Shown here one piece after another: positions 45,501-53,571 of a stretch of DNA of 64,000 nt. Under the pieces are notes generated by a model. The model was not told the DNA's origin. It searched no databases and saw only the letters and a program-made list of their open reading frames with translations. The translations under genes and the position numbers were made by a program. The DNA comes from Gordonia spumicola. GTDB taxonomy: Bacteria; Actinomycetota; Actinomycetes; Mycobacteriales; Mycobacteriaceae. The stretch's first letter is position 1; every line of letters starts with the position of its first letter. Location: contig NZ_BJOV01000005.1 of the NCBI RefSeq assembly GCF_009932475.1, positions 2,335,067 to 2,399,066 of the forward strand, in the 5' to 3' direction.

Positions 45501-46225
45501 GGATCCGCTTCGCCGACACCCAGGCGGCGCCCGTCCCGGTGATCACGTCACCGGAATGGTCCGGTTCGGAGACCGGCGGTCGACGGTATGCGCCGTTCAC
45601 CGTCAACATCGAACGGGAGAAGCCGTTCCACACCCTGACCGGACGACTGCACTTCTATCTGGATCACGACTGGATGCTCGATATCGGCGAAGGCCTCCCC
45701 ATCTATCGTCCACCCCTCGACATGCACAGGTTGTTCGGCGAACCGAAGCTCGGGCCGGACGGCGGCAGACAGATCACCGTCCGCTATCTCACCCCGCACA
45801 ACAAGTGGTCGATCCACTCCGAATACCAGGACAATCTGCTGATGCTGTCCCTCTCGCGGGGCGGTCCGAGCGCGTGGCTGTCGCCGGAAGACGCGGCGTC
45901 CATCGACGTGAAGGACAACGACTGGATCGAATGCGTGAACGCGAACGGCGTGTACGTCGCGCGGGCGATCGTCAGTCACCGGATGCCCGAAGGCGTCTGC
46001 TACGTGCATCACGCGCAGGAACGCACCATCGACGTCCCGAAGTCGGAGGCGACGGGACGACGCGGCGGAATCCACAATTCGGCGACGCGGCTGCTCGTGA
46101 AGCCGTCGCATCTCATCGGCGGGTACGCGCAGTTGTCATACGCGTTCAACTATCTCGGCCCGACCGGGAACCAACGCGACGTGGTCGCGACCATCCGCAA
46201 ACGCAGCCAGGAGGTGACCTACTGA
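42527..46225 (+). CDS. narG: Respiratory nitrate reductase, alpha (catalytic) subunit
   Basis: A 1232-residue Mo-bisMGD enzyme reducing nitrate to nitrite on the cytoplasmic side of the membrane. The FS0 [4Fe-4S] ligands are His/Cys in HGVNCTGSCSW near residue 60 with a later Cys in RGCPRGAAF; the Mo-coordinating Asp is in DWYADLPVASP near 232. Other family segments: WGSNVPVTRTPDAH, GAGICQWFHGDTTYR, LTGCMGRNGGGWAHYVGQEK and the C-terminal SYAFNYLGPTGNQRD. There is no Tat signal, as expected for NarG. Translation is coupled to narH (TGATG). A DosR-like box and a -10 box precede it. Confidence 0.96.
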   Translation: MAPSDSVQGSAAQALLEVGRFFTRWDETDDGRAVFREGGRAGDVFYRDRWSHDKIVRSTHGVNCTGSCSWKVYVKDGIITWETQETDYPSVGPDRPEYEPRGCPRGAAFSWYTYSPTRVRHPYARGVLLEMYREAKSRLGDPVLAWADVVEDPLRRRSYQQARGKGGLVRVTWDEAVEMAAAAHVNTIKKYGPDRCAGFSPIPAMSMVSHCVGTRFMQLIGGVMTSFYDWYADLPVASPQVFGDQTDVPESGDWWDASYLMMWGSNVPVTRTPDAHWMAEVRYRGTKVVTVSPDYADNTKFADEWLPAQAGTDAALAMAMGHVILTEFYVDRDTPFFSDFTRKYTDLPFLIHLEDKDGRLVPGKFVTADELTGEHPDEDVWKTVLIDDETGEPLVPNGTLGHRYAASGEGLWNLDLQGITPRLTLIDDDAATPVEVAFPAFDAPDGSGSIITRGVPARPFGDGLVTTVYDLLLAQYGVGRDGLPGRWPSGYDDADSPYTPAWQAEITSVPADAAIRIAREFATNAEESGGRSMIIMGAGICQWFHGDTTYRAILAMLILTGCMGRNGGGWAHYVGQEKCRPITGWISLANALDWTRPPRTQPGTSYWYMHTDQWRNDGYSTSALTSPLSSGTLDGMHTADAIAQSARLGWMPFYPQFSANPLDVADAARAAVDAGEARDAASYVADELVGGGLTPAISDVDAPENWPRTLVLWRSNLLGSSAKGDEYFLRHLLGTHHNVLGHENPEAPRPTEVTWHEDAPEGKLDLLLSADFRMTSTTLLSDIVLPAATWYEKHDLSSTDMHPFVHAFTPAIDPPWEAKSDFDLFHALAAELSRQAKTHLGTRHDLVSTPVQHDTPGEAAQPHGRVVDWRAGGPAKPGANMPNFQVVERDYTAIADKLATVGPLADTLGFTVKNVTYDIASQIPKLAASNGVMPSGAGEGRPAIDTDAGLAEAILLFSGTTNGELAVDGFHKLEKRVGKRLVDLAEGSEEKRIRFADTQAAPVPVITSPEWSGSETGGRRYAPFTVNIEREKPFHTLTGRLHFYLDHDWMLDIGEGLPIYRPPLDMHRLFGEPKLGPDGGRQITVRYLTPHNKWSIHSEYQDNLLMLSLSRGGPSAWLSPEDAASIDVKDNDWIECVNANGVYVARAIVSHRMPEGVCYVHHAQERTIDVPKSEATGRRGGIHNSATRLLVKPSHLIGGYAQLSYAFNYLGPTGNQRDVVATIRKRSQEVTY

Positions 46226-47892
46226 TGCGAGTGATGGCACAGGTCGGGATGGTGATGAATCTCGACAAGTGCATCGGCTGCCACACGTGTTCCGTCACCT
46301 GCAAGCAGGCGTGGACCAACCGCGCGGGCACCGAATACGTGTGGTTCAACAACGTGGAGACCCGGCCCGGCCAGGGATATCCGCGACGGTACGAGGATCA
46401 AGAACAGTGGAGAGGCGGATGGCGGCTCAACAGGAAGGGCGATCTCCGACTGACGGCCGGGGGACGACTGCGGAAACTGTTCACGATCTTCCACAGCCCG
46501 GTGCAGCCGACGCTCGACGACTACTACGAACCGTGGACCTACGACTACGAGACGCTCGTCAACGCGCCCCTCGGTGACGACTTTCCGGTCGCCCGACCGA
46601 AGTCGTTGATCACCGGTGAGGACATGAAGATCTCGTGGTCGGCGAACTGGGACGACAACCTGGCCGGTTCCACCGAATACGGCGACCTCGATCCGATCGT
46701 CGCGAAGATCCGACGAGACTCCGAGGACAGGATCAAGTTCTCCTTCGAGCAGACGTTCATGTTCTATCTGCCACGGATCTGTGAGCACTGCTTGAACCCG
46801 TCGTGCATGGCGTCGTGCCCGTCCGGCGCGATCTACAAGCGTGAAGAGGACGGCATCGTCCTCGTCGATCAGGATCGGTGCCGCGGCTGGCGGCAATGCA
46901 TCACCGGCTGCCCGTACAAGAAGATCTATTTCAATCACCGGTCCGGCAAGGCCGAGAAGTGCACGCTCTGCTACCCGCGCATCGAGGTCGGACAACCGAC
47001 GGTGTGTTCGGAGACCTGCGTCGGTCGTCTCCGCTATCTGGGGATCTTCTTGTACGACGCCGACGCCGTGACCGCGGCGGCCTCGGTGCCGGATGAGAAG
47101 GACCTGTACGAGGCGCAGTTGGATCTGATGCTCGATCCCGATGATCCGGAGGTGATCGCGCAGGCTCGGGCATCGGGGATTCCGGACGACTGGATGGATG
47201 CGGCCCGCAGGTCGCCGGTCTACGCGTTGGCGAAGAAGTACCGGGTCGCGTTGCCGTTGCATCCGGAGTACCGGACGATGCCGATGGTGTGGTACATCCC
47301 TCCGTTGTCCCCGATCGTGGATCTGTTGTCCGAGCAGGGACACGACGGCGAGGATCACCGCAACCTGTTCGGCGCGATCGACTCGTTGCGCATCCCCGTC
47401 GAATATCTCGCGGAGTTGTTCACCGCGGGCGACACCGCGCTGGTCGAGGACGTTCTGCACAAGTTGGCCGCGATGCGGTCGTATATGCGCGACGTGAACC
47501 TGGGTCGAGAGACGGACCCGCGGATAGCGCACGCCGTCGGAATGACCGAAGAATCCGTCTACGAGATGTACCGGCTCCTCGCGATCGCCAAGTACGGGGA
47601 CCGGTACGTGATTCCGACGGCGCACCACGAACAGGCGGCCCGATTGGACGAGATCGGGTGTTCCCTCGATCAGGAGGGCGGTCCGGGCATGTACGAGTCA
47701 GGGTCGTTCGGTGAGGCGAGTGGACGTCCGACACCGGTGTCGATCGAGACGTTCCAGGCGTTGAAGCAGCGACAGACCACGGACACCCCGGCGGGCGACG
47801 GCACCATGCGCGGCCGGACGAACCTGCTCAACTGGGACGGCAACGGAGCCCCGCCCGGGCTGTTCCCCGATCGACAGGACACCCGACCGTGA
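46225..47892 (+). CDS. narH: Respiratory nitrate reductase, beta (Fe-S) subunit
   Basis: A 555-residue electron-transfer subunit with four clusters. Cysteine groups: CIGCHTCSVTC near 16; CEHCLNPSCMASCPSG near 185; CRGWRQCITGCPYKK near 219, where Trp replaces a Cys as in the [3Fe-4S] site of NarH; and CTLCYPRIEVGQPTVCSETC near 245. It carries electrons from NarI haem to NarG. The ATG overlaps the narG stop by one base and the narJ start overlaps its end by 4 nt. Confidence 0.96.
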   Translation: MRVMAQVGMVMNLDKCIGCHTCSVTCKQAWTNRAGTEYVWFNNVETRPGQGYPRRYEDQEQWRGGWRLNRKGDLRLTAGGRLRKLFTIFHSPVQPTLDDYYEPWTYDYETLVNAPLGDDFPVARPKSLITGEDMKISWSANWDDNLAGSTEYGDLDPIVAKIRRDSEDRIKFSFEQTFMFYLPRICEHCLNPSCMASCPSGAIYKREEDGIVLVDQDRCRGWRQCITGCPYKKIYFNHRSGKAEKCTLCYPRIEVGQPTVCSETCVGRLRYLGIFLYDADAVTAAASVPDEKDLYEAQLDLMLDPDDPEVIAQARASGIPDDWMDAARRSPVYALAKKYRVALPLHPEYRTMPMVWYIPPLSPIVDLLSEQGHDGEDHRNLFGAIDSLRIPVEYLAELFTAGDTALVEDVLHKLAAMRSYMRDVNLGRETDPRIAHAVGMTEESVYEMYRLLAIAKYGDRYVIPTAHHEQAARLDEIGCSLDQEGGPGMYESGSFGEASGRPTPVSIETFQALKQRQTTDTPAGDGTMRGRTNLLNWDGNGAPPGLFPDRQDTRP

Positions 47893-48560
47893 AGCTCCTG
47901 CCACAACGTGGGGCGGCCACCCGCGCCGACGTCCGCGTGATCCACCAGGTCGCCGCGTGGTGCCTCGGCTACCCGGACGCCGAGCTCTTCGGTCGCCTCG
48001 ACCTGATGCGTGCGGCGCTCGCCGAATCCCCCGGCGACGACGCGGTGCGGCTGCTGCAACGATTCCTCGACGCGGCGTCGACGACCGATCCGACCGGACT
48101 CGCCCAGCACTACACCGACGTCTTCGACCTGTCCAGGAAGCAGACCCTGTACCTGTCGTACTGGTCCGCGGGCGACACTCGGCGGCGTGGGGCCGTGCTC
48201 GGCGAGTTCAAACGGTTGTACCGCGACAGCGGTCTTCTCGTGAACCTGCACGGCGAACTCCCCGACTATCTGCCGATCGTGTTGGAGTTCGCGGCGCTGG
48301 CCGACCCCGCTCGCGGCGGGAAGGCGCTCGCCGACAGCCGGAGCGCCATCGAACTGATCCGGTTCGCGCTGGTGGACGTCGGCTCCCCGTACGCCGACGT
48401 CCTCGCCGCGGTCTGTGCGACGCTGCCCGGCGACTCCCCGCCGGACCGGGCGTCGGCGCTGGCGACGGCGAGTCCGTCGCCGTCTGTCGAAACAGTCGGC
48501 TTGGAACCGTACGACAGTCGGCTCCTCCCGATACTCACCGGTCGGGAGGCGTTCCGATGA
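47889..48560 (+). CDS. narJ: Nitrate reductase assembly chaperone
   Basis: A 223-residue all-helical NarJ/TorD-type chaperone that holds apo-NarGH until the molybdenum cofactor is inserted. Family segments: IHQVAAWCLGYPDAELF, then LAQHYTDVFDLSRKQTLYLS near 75 and RRRGAVLGEFKRLY near 100, plus GELPDYLPIVLEFAAL. The GTG start overlaps the narH stop; its end overlaps narI (ATGA). Confidence 0.93.
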   Translation: MKLLPQRGAATRADVRVIHQVAAWCLGYPDAELFGRLDLMRAALAESPGDDAVRLLQRFLDAASTTDPTGLAQHYTDVFDLSRKQTLYLSYWSAGDTRRRGAVLGEFKRLYRDSGLLVNLHGELPDYLPIVLEFAALADPARGGKALADSRSAIELIRFALVDVGSPYADVLAAVCATLPGDSPPDRASALATASPSPSVETVGLEPYDSRLLPILTGREAFR

Positions 48561-49303
48561 GCATCTTCCTGTGGGGCGTCCTGCCGTACCTCGCGCTGGT
48601 GTGTGTGATCGGCGGAACGGTCTGGCGGTACCGATACGACAAGTTCGGGTGGACCACGCGGTCGTCGGAGCTGTACGAGTCGCGGCTGCTGCGGATCGGG
48701 TCGCCGCTGTTCCACTACGGCATCCTCGCCGTGATCGCGGGCCATGCGATGGGTCTGGTGATCCCCGAATCGTGGACCGAGCAGTTCGGTGTCACCGAGA
48801 CGATGTATCACTGGGTCGCCGCCGTCGGTGGCGTCATCGCGGCCGTCGCCGCCGTCGTCGGTGTCGCGATCCTCATCTACCGTCGCCGGACCGTCGGCCC
48901 GGTGTTCATGGCGACCACCCGCAACGACAAGCTGATGTACGCGGTGCTCGTCGCCGCCCTGGTCGCGGGCACCTACATCACCGTCGTCGGCATGATCGAC
49001 CCACACGGCGACGGCGTGAACTACCGGGAGACGGTGAGTCCGTGGTTCCGATCGATCTTCTACTTCCAACCGGATGTCGCCGCGATGGAAGCCGCTCCCG
49101 TCCGATTCCATCTGCACGTGGTCATCGGCATGGTCATGTTCATGCTGGTGCCGTTCACCCGGCTCGTGCACATCTTCACCGCGCCGCTGCACTACCTCTT
49201 CCGCCCCTACATCGTCTACCGCAGCAAGGACGCCCGACCGATGCCGGGCAACGCCCCGAGCCGACGCGGCTGGGATCCGATCGGAGTGAAGGATCGTGAC
49301 TGA
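48557..49303 (+). CDS. narI: Respiratory nitrate reductase, gamma (cytochrome b) subunit
   Basis: A 248-residue membrane cytochrome with five helices that oxidises menaquinol and carries two haems b. Candidate axial histidines: RIGSPLFHYGILAVIAGHAM near 50-66 and RFHLHVVIGMVMFMLVPFTR / LVHIF near 190-210. It starts MSIFLWGVLPYLALVCVIGG. It is the last reductase subunit gene; narK follows with no gap. Confidence 0.95.
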   Translation: MSIFLWGVLPYLALVCVIGGTVWRYRYDKFGWTTRSSELYESRLLRIGSPLFHYGILAVIAGHAMGLVIPESWTEQFGVTETMYHWVAAVGGVIAAVAAVVGVAILIYRRRTVGPVFMATTRNDKLMYAVLVAALVAGTYITVVGMIDPHGDGVNYRETVSPWFRSIFYFQPDVAAMEAAPVRFHLHVVIGMVMFMLVPFTRLVHIFTAPLHYLFRPYIVYRSKDARPMPGNAPSRRGWDPIGVKDRD

Positions 49304-50527
49304 ATGACCGCCCCGACCGCCATCGACAAGTCCGATCAGACCCGGAATCTCATCCTCGCGACCGTCGCGTTCGCGATCAGTTTCTGGGCGTGGAATCTCG
49401 TCGCTCCACTCGGTGTGTTCTACGCGAGCGACGGCCAGATGGGCCTGGACTCGACCCAGAAGTCGGTCCTCGTCGCCGTCCCCATCCTCGTCGGTTCGCT
49501 CGGCCGCATCGTTGTCGGCGTGTTGACGCCGAGGTACGGCGGCCGCGTGATGTTCACCGCGTTGCTGCTGATGTCCGCGCCGTTCGTGATCCTGATCGCG
49601 GTCGCGGGGAACCTGAAGTCGTACCCGTTCATGCTGGTGGTCGGGTTCTTCCTCGGCATCGCCGGCACCAGTTTCGCCGCGGGCATCCCGTTCGTCAGCG
49701 GCTGGTTCGAGCCGTCGCGCCGCGGCTTCGCGACGGGCGTGTTCGGCGCGGGCATGGGCGGCACCGCGCTGTCGGCGTTCTTCACTCCCCGCTTCAAAGA
49801 CTGGTTCGGCTACTTCCCGACGCATCTGTTGGTAGCCGTCGCGCTGGTCGCGGTCGCCGTGCTCTGCTGGCTGTTCATGCGCGACGCACCGAGTTGGACG
49901 CCGAACACCGAACCCGCCGTGCCGAAGTTGGTCGACGCGTTGAAACTGCCCGTCACCTGGCAGATGGCTTTCCTGTACGCGGCGGCGTTCGGCGGCTTCG
50001 TCGCGTTCTCCACGTACTTGCCGACGTATCTGAACGATGTGTACGACATTCATGACCTGAAGTCCGCGGGCGCTCGCACCGCCGGGTTCGCGGTCGCCGC
50101 GGTCATCGCCCGGCCGGTCGGCGGCATGCTGTCCGACAAGTTCGGGCCCCGCATAGTCACCGCCGTCTCCTGTGGCGGCGCGGCTCTGCTCGCGGTCTGG
50201 ATGATCACCAAACCCGACATCGGAAGCGGTCTCGCCGCCACCGACTTCATTCTGATGGCGATCATGATGGGCATGGGTTCGGGCTCGGTGTTCGCCTGGG
50301 TGGCGATAGCGGCTCCACCCGCACGGGTCGGAGCCGTCACCGGTCTGGTCGGCGCGGCGGGCGGCCTTGGCGGGTTCTTCCCGCCGCTCGTGATGGGCGC
50401 GTCGTACGACGCCGACACGCACTCCTACACGATCGGGCTGGCGTTGCTCGTCGCTTTCGCGGCCGCGGCCACGTTGTTCACGCTGTTCGTGATTCCGAAG
50501 AGCGAGGCTGAACGCTCGCGCGTCTGA
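49304..50527 (+). CDS. narK: NarK-family nitrate/nitrite MFS transporter
   Basis: A 407-residue transporter with 12 predicted helices. NNP-family features: SFWAWNLVAPLGVFYAS in helix 1, GSLGRIVVGVLTPRYGGR in helix 2-3, the Gly-rich TGVFGAGMGGTALSAFFTPR in helix 5 and TGLVGAAGGLGGFFPPLVMG in helix 11. It imports nitrate or exchanges it for nitrite. It begins one base after the narI stop, so it belongs to the nar operon. Its last 50 bp overlap the convergent modC. A second, one-base-deleted copy lies at 62652-63874 in the inverted arm. Confidence 0.93.
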   Translation: MTAPTAIDKSDQTRNLILATVAFAISFWAWNLVAPLGVFYASDGQMGLDSTQKSVLVAVPILVGSLGRIVVGVLTPRYGGRVMFTALLLMSAPFVILIAVAGNLKSYPFMLVVGFFLGIAGTSFAAGIPFVSGWFEPSRRGFATGVFGAGMGGTALSAFFTPRFKDWFGYFPTHLLVAVALVAVAVLCWLFMRDAPSWTPNTEPAVPKLVDALKLPVTWQMAFLYAAAFGGFVAFSTYLPTYLNDVYDIHDLKSAGARTAGFAVAAVIARPVGGMLSDKFGPRIVTAVSCGGAALLAVWMITKPDIGSGLAATDFILMAIMMGMGSGSVFAWVAIAAPPARVGAVTGLVGAAGGLGGFFPPLVMGASYDADTHSYTIGLALLVAFAAAATLFTLFVIPKSEAERSRV

Positions 50528-51530
50528 CGATCATCCGGTGCGGGGTGAGCCACACGGACTGCCCCGCCGTCGGCAGGTCCACGGTCACCGGGGCTTCGGC
50601 GACGAGTCCGCTCTCGCCTTCGACATAGGCGCGCCCGGCCCGCACGGAGACCGCGCGCACACGATCGGCGACCACTCCGGATTCACCGAATCCGACGTCT
50701 CGCGGTGCGACCGCGCCGAACACCGGGTCGCCGTCGCGGACGTCCCCGCCCGCGTCCCCGGGAATCACGTGATCGTCCGTGATCACCGTGCCGTCCGCCC
50801 ACCGACCGTGGATCACCGAGTACCCGGCCAGAGCCGCGCTGAACGGGGTCGCGGGCGACGCCACGATATGTGCGGGGGCGGCGTCCTCCACGACTCGTCC
50901 CGCGTCCAACACGATGCATCGGCTCGCCCACTGCCACGCGTCCGACAGGTCGTGGGTCACCAGCACACACGTCGTTCCGGTGCGGGAGAGCTCGTCCGCG
51001 AGGAGACGCCGAATGATCGGCGCGCTGGTCGCGTCGAGCGCGGCGAACGGTTCGTCGAGCAGCAGAACATCGGGTTCCGCGGCGAGTGCGCGCGCGATCG
51101 CCACCCTCTGCTGCTGGCCGCCCGAAAGCCGCTCCGGGCGCCGTCTCCCCACATCGGAGAGGCCGATTCGGCGAAGCCATTCCCGAGCGAGGGCCAGCGC
51201 CTCCCGCCGGGGCGTCCCCTGGGCGATCGGCCCGAACGCGATGTTGTCGGCCACCGACAGGTGCGGAAACAGTCTCGGCTTCTGCTCCAGCAGGGTCACG
51301 CGGCGCCGATCCGGCGGCATGTGGGCGTCACCGTCGAGGACTCGATCGCCCACTCTGACCGCGCCGGCGGTGAGCGGGACGAGACCGGCCAACGCACCGA
51401 GAACCGTGGACTTGCCCGACCCGTTCGGGCCGAGCAGCGCGACGCAGCCACCGCTGGGCACGGCAATGTCGACCGCGACGGTGAACGCGGCGCGCTTCAC
51501 CTCCAGTGTGGCGACGAGTTCCCTGCTCAT
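50478..51530 (-). CDS. modC: Molybdate ABC transporter ATP-binding protein
   Basis: A 350-residue ATPase. Walker A GPNGSGKST near 37, the Q-loop in LEQKPRLFPHLSVADN, signature LSGGQQQRVAIARAL near 135, Walker B VLLLDEPFAALD near 157 and the switch His in VTHDLSDAW. Residues 285-340 form a TOBE/MOP molybdate-binding domain (GVVADRVRAVSVRAGRAYVE). The ATG overlaps the modB stop. The C-terminus runs 50 bp into narK on the opposite strand. Confidence 0.94.
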   Translation of the reverse strand: MSRELVATLEVKRAAFTVAVDIAVPSGGCVALLGPNGSGKSTVLGALAGLVPLTAGAVRVGDRVLDGDAHMPPDRRRVTLLEQKPRLFPHLSVADNIAFGPIAQGTPRREALALAREWLRRIGLSDVGRRRPERLSGGQQQRVAIARALAAEPDVLLLDEPFAALDATSAPIIRRLLADELSRTGTTCVLVTHDLSDAWQWASRCIVLDAGRVVEDAAPAHIVASPATPFSAALAGYSVIHGRWADGTVITDDHVIPGDAGGDVRDGDPVFGAVAPRDVGFGESGVVADRVRAVSVRAGRAYVEGESGLVAEAPVTVDLPTAGQSVWLTPHRMIVRRASVQPRSSESRTA

Positions 51531-52318
51531 CGGATCGCGTCCTGCCGCCACGACCGCAAGCCGAGGACGATCACCGCGGTGCTCACCAACAGGAGGAGCG
51601 ACAGCGCGACCGCCGAATCCTGCGTCACCCCGACCCCGTTGAAGGCGGTGTAGATCGCCAACGGCATGGTCCGGGTGACGCCGGGCGCGTTCCCCGCGAA
51701 CAGTGCGGTCGCACCGAACTCGCCGAGGGCCCGAGCGAACGACAGCGCCGCTCCCGCGGCGAGTCCCGGGATCACCAACGGCAACGTGATCCTCCGCAAG
51801 ACCGTCCATCGTCGTGCTCCGAGCGTCGCCGCGATCTGTTCGTACCCGCCATCGGCGGACCGCAGTGCGCCCTCGACCGCGATCACGAAGAACGGCATCG
51901 CCACGAAACTCTGCGCGACCACCACGGCGGCCGTCGTGTACGGGAGACTGTAGCCGGTCGCCTCGAAGACCGGCTTGCCCACGAGACCGGAACGGCCGAG
52001 CAGTGCGAGCAACGCCAGTCCGCCGACCATCGGCGGCAACACCAGCGGCACCAGCACGATGGCCCGCAGCACCGACGCCCACCGAACCGGAGCCTTCGCG
52101 ATGACCACCGCGAGCGGTGTTCCCAGCACCACGCACACGGCCGTCGCGCATGCCGCCGTCGCCATCGACAACCACAGGGCCGTCAACGACGCCGACGAGA
52201 AGAGATCCGTGGACAGCGTGTCCCACCGCACCCTGCTGACGAGACCGATGATCGGAGTCACCAGCAGCGCCAATGCGAGGCATGCCGGAACGTAGAGCGC
52301 CTTGGGGAGCGCTGTCAC
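51527..52318 (-). CDS. modB: Molybdate ABC transporter permease
   Basis: A 263-residue permease with about six helices. The ABC-permease EAA-like loop is GGYEQIAATLGARRWTVLRR, followed by ITLPLVIPGLAAGAALSFAR and the ALGEFGATALFAGN segment typical of ModB. The GTG start overlaps the modA stop (GTGA). Confidence 0.94.
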   Translation of the reverse strand: MTALPKALYVPACLALALLVTPIIGLVSRVRWDTLSTDLFSSASLTALWLSMATAACATAVCVVLGTPLAVVIAKAPVRWASVLRAIVLVPLVLPPMVGGLALLALLGRSGLVGKPVFEATGYSLPYTTAAVVVAQSFVAMPFFVIAVEGALRSADGGYEQIAATLGARRWTVLRRITLPLVIPGLAAGAALSFARALGEFGATALFAGNAPGVTRTMPLAIYTAFNGVGVTQDSAVALSLLLLVSTAVIVLGLRSWRQDAIR

Positions 52319-53070
52319 GGCGCGCCGAAACCGTAACCCGCCAGAATCTTCCGGCCCGCGGGCGACAGCACGAACGCACTGAACGCGGCCGCCGCATCCG
52401 GCGACTGCGCCTTCTTCGACACCGCGATCGGGTACCTGTTCACCGGCAGGGTGACCCCGGTCGGGGTGATGCCGTCGAGCGCACCGTCGGACGCGGCGAC
52501 ATCCGTCCGGTAGACGAGGCCCGCATCGGCTTCGCCGGATTGGATCCGCTTCACCACGGACGTCACATTGGTTTCTTCGCTGGCGGGCTGGACGGTCACC
52601 CCGGCGCTCGACAGGAGCTTCTTGGCGGCCTTGCCGCACGGCACTTCCGGCGCGCACAGGACGGTTGTGACGTCCGGGCGCTGCAGGTCGGCGAGGCTCA
52701 TGATGTGCTTGGGATTCCCCGGCGCCACCGCGATCTGCAGTGTGTTGGTGGCGAACACGGTGCCCGCGTCGGTGATTCCGGCCTTCGTCACGGGCTCCAA
52801 GCTCGACTGGTCGGCGAACGCGATCACGTCGACGTCCGCGCCGTCGACGATCTGCGTGGCAAGCGCCTGCGAACCGTCGTACACGATCGGCGCGACGCGG
52901 TACTGCGGGTTCGCTTCGGTGAACTGCTTCGCGAGATCGTCGAACGCGCGCTGCAACGACGCCGCGGCGAACACCGTGATCGGGGCCGCCTTGTCGTTCG
53001 AGTCGTTGTCGGCTGCGCAGCCGGTCACGACGAGCAGCAGAGCGAGGAGGGGTGCGAGCGCGCGCTTCAT
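52315..53070 (-). CDS. modA: Molybdate-binding lipoprotein
   Basis: A 251-residue substrate-binding lipoprotein: signal peptide with the lipobox VVTGC (Cys about 18), then ITVFAAASLQRAFDDLAKQF, the ModA oxyanion-binding start, and ANTLQIAVAPGNP, VPCGKAAKKLL and GEADAGLVYRTDV. Its start overlaps the stop of the regulator gene (ATGA). It delivers molybdate or tungstate to ModBC for NarG cofactor synthesis. Confidence 0.94.
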   Translation of the reverse strand: MKRALAPLLALLLVVTGCAADNDSNDKAAPITVFAAASLQRAFDDLAKQFTEANPQYRVAPIVYDGSQALATQIVDGADVDVIAFADQSSLEPVTKAGITDAGTVFATNTLQIAVAPGNPKHIMSLADLQRPDVTTVLCAPEVPCGKAAKKLLSSAGVTVQPASEETNVTSVVKRIQSGEADAGLVYRTDVAASDGALDGITPTGVTLPVNRYPIAVSKKAQSPDAAAAFSAFVLSPAGRKILAGYGFGAP

Positions 53071-53471
53071 CGATTGTCCTGTCTGGTCTCCACGACGACG
53101 GCTGTCGCCTTGACGGTTGCGGTGGCCTGCGACCCGACGACGAGGCCGAGTTCCTCGACGGCCTCGGTGGACATGAGGGACACGACGCGGTGCGGTCCGC
53201 TTCGCAGTTCCACCTGGCTCATCACGGGATCGGAGTGAATGCGCGTCACGATGCCGACGAACCGATTCCGGGCACTCGTGGAGCGTTGGATGGGATCGGC
53301 CGCTGCGGAGTCGTCCGTCTCGAGGAGTCGAGCGAGGTCACCGCCGTCGACGACGGTTCGTCCCGTGTGGTCCCTGGCAGCCGCGATGCGCCCCTGATCG
53401 ATCCATCGTCGAAAGGTGTCATCGCTGACGCCGACCAACTCGGCAGCTTCGCGAACCCGATATGCGGTCAT
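53067..53471 (-). CDS. HTH-TOBE molybdate-responsive regulator
   Basis: A 134-residue protein. Residues 1-50 form an excisionase/MerR-like helix-turn-helix (YRVREAAELVGVSDDTFRRW, then IDQGRI). Residues 68-130 form a single TOBE/Mop domain (RNRFVGIVTRIHSDPVMSQV ... VGSQATATVKATAVVVE) that should bind molybdate. It differs from classical ModE, which has a winged helix and two TOBE repeats. It leads the modABC operon, so it probably tunes molybdate uptake and perhaps the divergent moeA operon. ATG 53471 follows a TAGATT -10 box by 8 nt (leaderless). Confidence 0.85.
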   Translation of the reverse strand: MTAYRVREAAELVGVSDDTFRRWIDQGRIAAARDHTGRTVVDGGDLARLLETDDSAAADPIQRSTSARNRFVGIVTRIHSDPVMSQVELRSGPHRVVSLMSTEAVEELGLVVGSQATATVKATAVVVETRQDNR

Positions 53472-53571
53472 ATTCGATGAATCTACCCGCACATGAGGAC
53501 AATCGCGCCCCTTGCGTCTCGTAACTCAGCGCGTCGAGGCTCCGAGACCACCGCCGGGTTAGGGTTTGAGG
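53472..53571. promoter_or_regulatory. Divergent promoter region, mod and moe operons
   Basis: 100 bp holding two leaderless-type promoters: TAGATT on the minus strand (53485-53480), 8 nt before the regulator ATG, and TAGGGT on the plus strand (53560-53565), 6 nt before the moeA ATG. The HTH-TOBE regulator is the obvious candidate to bind here. Confidence 0.5.
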
